Under the pieces are notes generated by a model. It was not told the DNA's origin and did not search any database. It saw nothing but the letters and a program-made list of their open reading frames with translations. A program made the translations under genes and the position numbers. From Pseudomonas sp. L5B5 (GTDB lineage Bacteria > Pseudomonadota > Gammaproteobacteria > Pseudomonadales > Pseudomonadaceae), in contig NZ_CP084742.1 of the NCBI RefSeq assembly GCF_020520285.1, positions 2,480,001 through 2,544,000 on the forward strand: a DNA stretch of 64,000 nucleotides, written 5' to 3'. Positions 63,132-64,000 of this stretch are shown here, piece by piece (positions within the stretch are counted from its first letter, which is position 1; the number at the start of each line of letters is the position of its first letter).

Positions 63132-63659
63132 CCGGGGCCGGCCACCACTCTGGCCGGCGTCGCCTGGAACTGCGATCAACCACCGAGCCGCTGCGGGCCA
63201 GGCGCAGCGGCCACCTCCGTTCTCGATGAGCCGCTGGCCCCTTGCGCCGCGACCCGTTCCAGCCCCATCTCTCCGACTGGCCAGTCTTGCCGCTCTGGCT
63301 AACCCTACCCTGACACGGCATTGGCGGGTCGGCCAATCCTGGCCGCTTCGCGCTTTGTCGACCTGCTCGCCGATGGCCACCTGCCCTCAGCGGGAAGTCA
63401 TGGACATGAGCCCTCTGCCTCTCCTTTTCCCTCCCCCAGAGGCCGCTTTTTACCTGCAGAGCAGCCCTCGATCCGAAGCATATCGAGCTCGCCCGAAAGC
63501 CTGGTTTTCTTCGCTGGCGTCGCTCCTCGGTAGTTTAGGAATCAGCTGATGTTGCCATGCCAGCACGACTGGAAGAATCCGCCACGGATCCGAACGGACC
63601 CGTGCCACCCGCATTCGATGCGGACCGCGCGCGTATTTTTCTAGCAATGGAATCGAACG
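63132..63659. other. 528-bp gap with two hairpins and the fimbrial promoter region
   Basis: No convincing gene lies here. The left edge holds the hairpin at 63137-63158. A weaker hairpin, GCCTCT with AGAGGC (63417-63443), is followed by CGCTTTTTA and could also stop transcription. The right part ends in an AT-containing leader (GTATTTTTCTAGCAATGGAA) in front of the fimbrial start. Confidence 0.5.
63137..63158 (+). terminator. hairpin after the Ldh-type reductase gene
   Basis: GCCGGCC (63137-63143) is inverted to GGCCGGC (63152-63158) with an 8-base loop, 5 bp after the stop codon. No T-run follows, so its strength is uncertain. Confidence 0.55.
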
Positions 63660-64000
63660 ATGAAACTCAACAAATCCGTCTTGTTCATGGCCCTGGGTCT
63701 CGGTCTGACCGGCATGGCCCACGCAGCTGACGAGGGGGTGACCAAGAAAATCACCCTGACCGCGCAGATCAACGACGCAATCTTCGTCTCCAAGCCTGAT
63801 GGTTCCACCTGGTATGGCACCGAGGCCCTGGAGGCCGAGGACTACAAGCAGCGCAAGTTCTCTCGCACCCTGCCCATCCGCGTCTGGACCAAGGGCACCG
63901 ACTTCAACGTCTCCCTGGCCCAACCCCTGAAGCTGAGCAACGGCAGCAAGGAAATGCTCAACCCCACCGTCAAGTTCGGCCACTCCGCCGGTGAAGGCAC
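63660..64000 (+). CDS. CS1-type (CFA/I-like) fimbrial major subunit, 5' part
   Basis: The first 113 codons of an exported protein; the window ends inside it. Residues 1-22 form a Sec signal peptide ending GMAHA, and the mature part starts ADEGVTKKITLTAQINDAIF, which fits the CS1/CFA-I/CblA pilin family of the alternate chaperone-usher class (not the FimA class). The rest, FSRTLPIRVWTKGTDFNVSL and LKLSNGSKEMLNPTVKFGHS, fits its beta-sandwich. Chaperone and usher genes would be expected just outside the window. ATG at 63660 has GGAA before it. Confidence 0.8.
   Translation, partial: MKLNKSVLFMALGLGLTGMAHAADEGVTKKITLTAQINDAIFVSKPDGSTWYGTEALEAEDYKQRKFSRTLPIRVWTKGTDFNVSLAQPLKLSNGSKEMLNPTVKFGHSAGEG

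Noticed and set aside
63226..63549. 107-codon plus-strand frame in the gap before the fimbrial gene
   Set aside because: Random-looking Pro/Ala/Leu composition, no ribosome site, and it crosses a hairpin with a T-run.

Overview
The window is a GC-rich, gene-dense chromosomal segment with the character of a fluorescent Pseudomonas (P. fluorescens / P. protegens / P. chlororaphis group). The evidence is gene content: hrpA and aceK close together, an OprP-type porin, lpxO, YcgL/Rnd/YcgN neighbours, and a sigma-factor / anti-sigma / FabH-like trio in the order I recall from P. aeruginosa PA3284-PA3286. Short intergenic REP/REPIN elements, a longer palindromic repeat family and many LysR regulators fit the same group. 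I saw no rRNA, tRNA, prophage, insertion sequence or CRISPR array. About 60 protein genes are supported.

Layout. 1-0.8 kb: tail of an ABC exporter, a REP pair, and the last ~40 codons of a deleted aquaporin Z gene. 0.8-8.6 kb: COG3146 acyltransferase, LysR / DHA2 efflux pump / NTF2-like protein, OprP-like porin, ECF sigma + zinc anti-sigma, FabH-like synthase. 8.8-15.7 kb: hrpA, aceK, EamA transporter. 15.7-22.1 kb: a sugar-acid operon (MFS porter, enolase-superfamily dehydratase, AraD1/FAH-family protein, alpha-ketoglutarate semialdehyde dehydrogenase) with a divergent LysR gene. 22.1-29.1 kb: EamA transporter, a small unannotated-looking ORF, lpxO, cysK, a DUF748-type protein, a MoxR/VWA pair. 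29.2-33.9 kb: 5-oxoprolinase pxpABC with an MFS porter and a divergent LysR gene. 34-47.3 kb: housekeeping and conserved hypothetical genes (ptrB, yajD, TrmH-like, ycgN, ghrA-like, ycgL-rnd, two methyltransferases). 47.4-53.8 kb: PheC-like periplasmic protein, cynR / cynTS / CynX-like porter, EamA transporter, LysR. 54-56.7 kb: CHMI-like isomerase, LtrA-like protein, LysR. 56.8-63.1 kb: a GntR-controlled hydroxyproline-type module (MHS porter, Pyr4H2C deaminase, second KGSA dehydrogenase, Delta1-pyrroline-2-carboxylate reductase). 63.7 kb to the end: the start of a CS1-type fimbrial subunit gene.

How the genes work together. Two separately regulated catabolic modules about 40 kb apart feed the same intermediate, alpha-ketoglutarate semialdehyde, and each has its own paralogous dehydrogenase ending in 2-oxoglutarate. 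The first looks like an oxidative (Weimberg-type) pentonate or related sugar-acid route, with a nested palindrome in the LysR/MFS divergent promoter. The second looks like the lower half of hydroxyproline degradation; three copies of a CGTATACG-centred palindrome lie in front of the GntR gene, its transporter gene and its deaminase gene, so a small local regulon can be read directly from the sequence. Cyanate detoxification (cynTS, CynR) and 5-oxoproline salvage (pxpABC) are further self-contained LysR-controlled modules.

I found no clearly new defence, secretion or mobile system. The most notable observations are the three-site GntR operator set, the pentonate operon with its nested operator, a gluzincin-like secreted protein whose HExxH zinc motif has lost both histidines, the aquaporin remnant next to a REP pair, and the 54-codon ORF at 23.1 kb. 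All functional calls rest on reading motifs and recalled family features; no database search was run.
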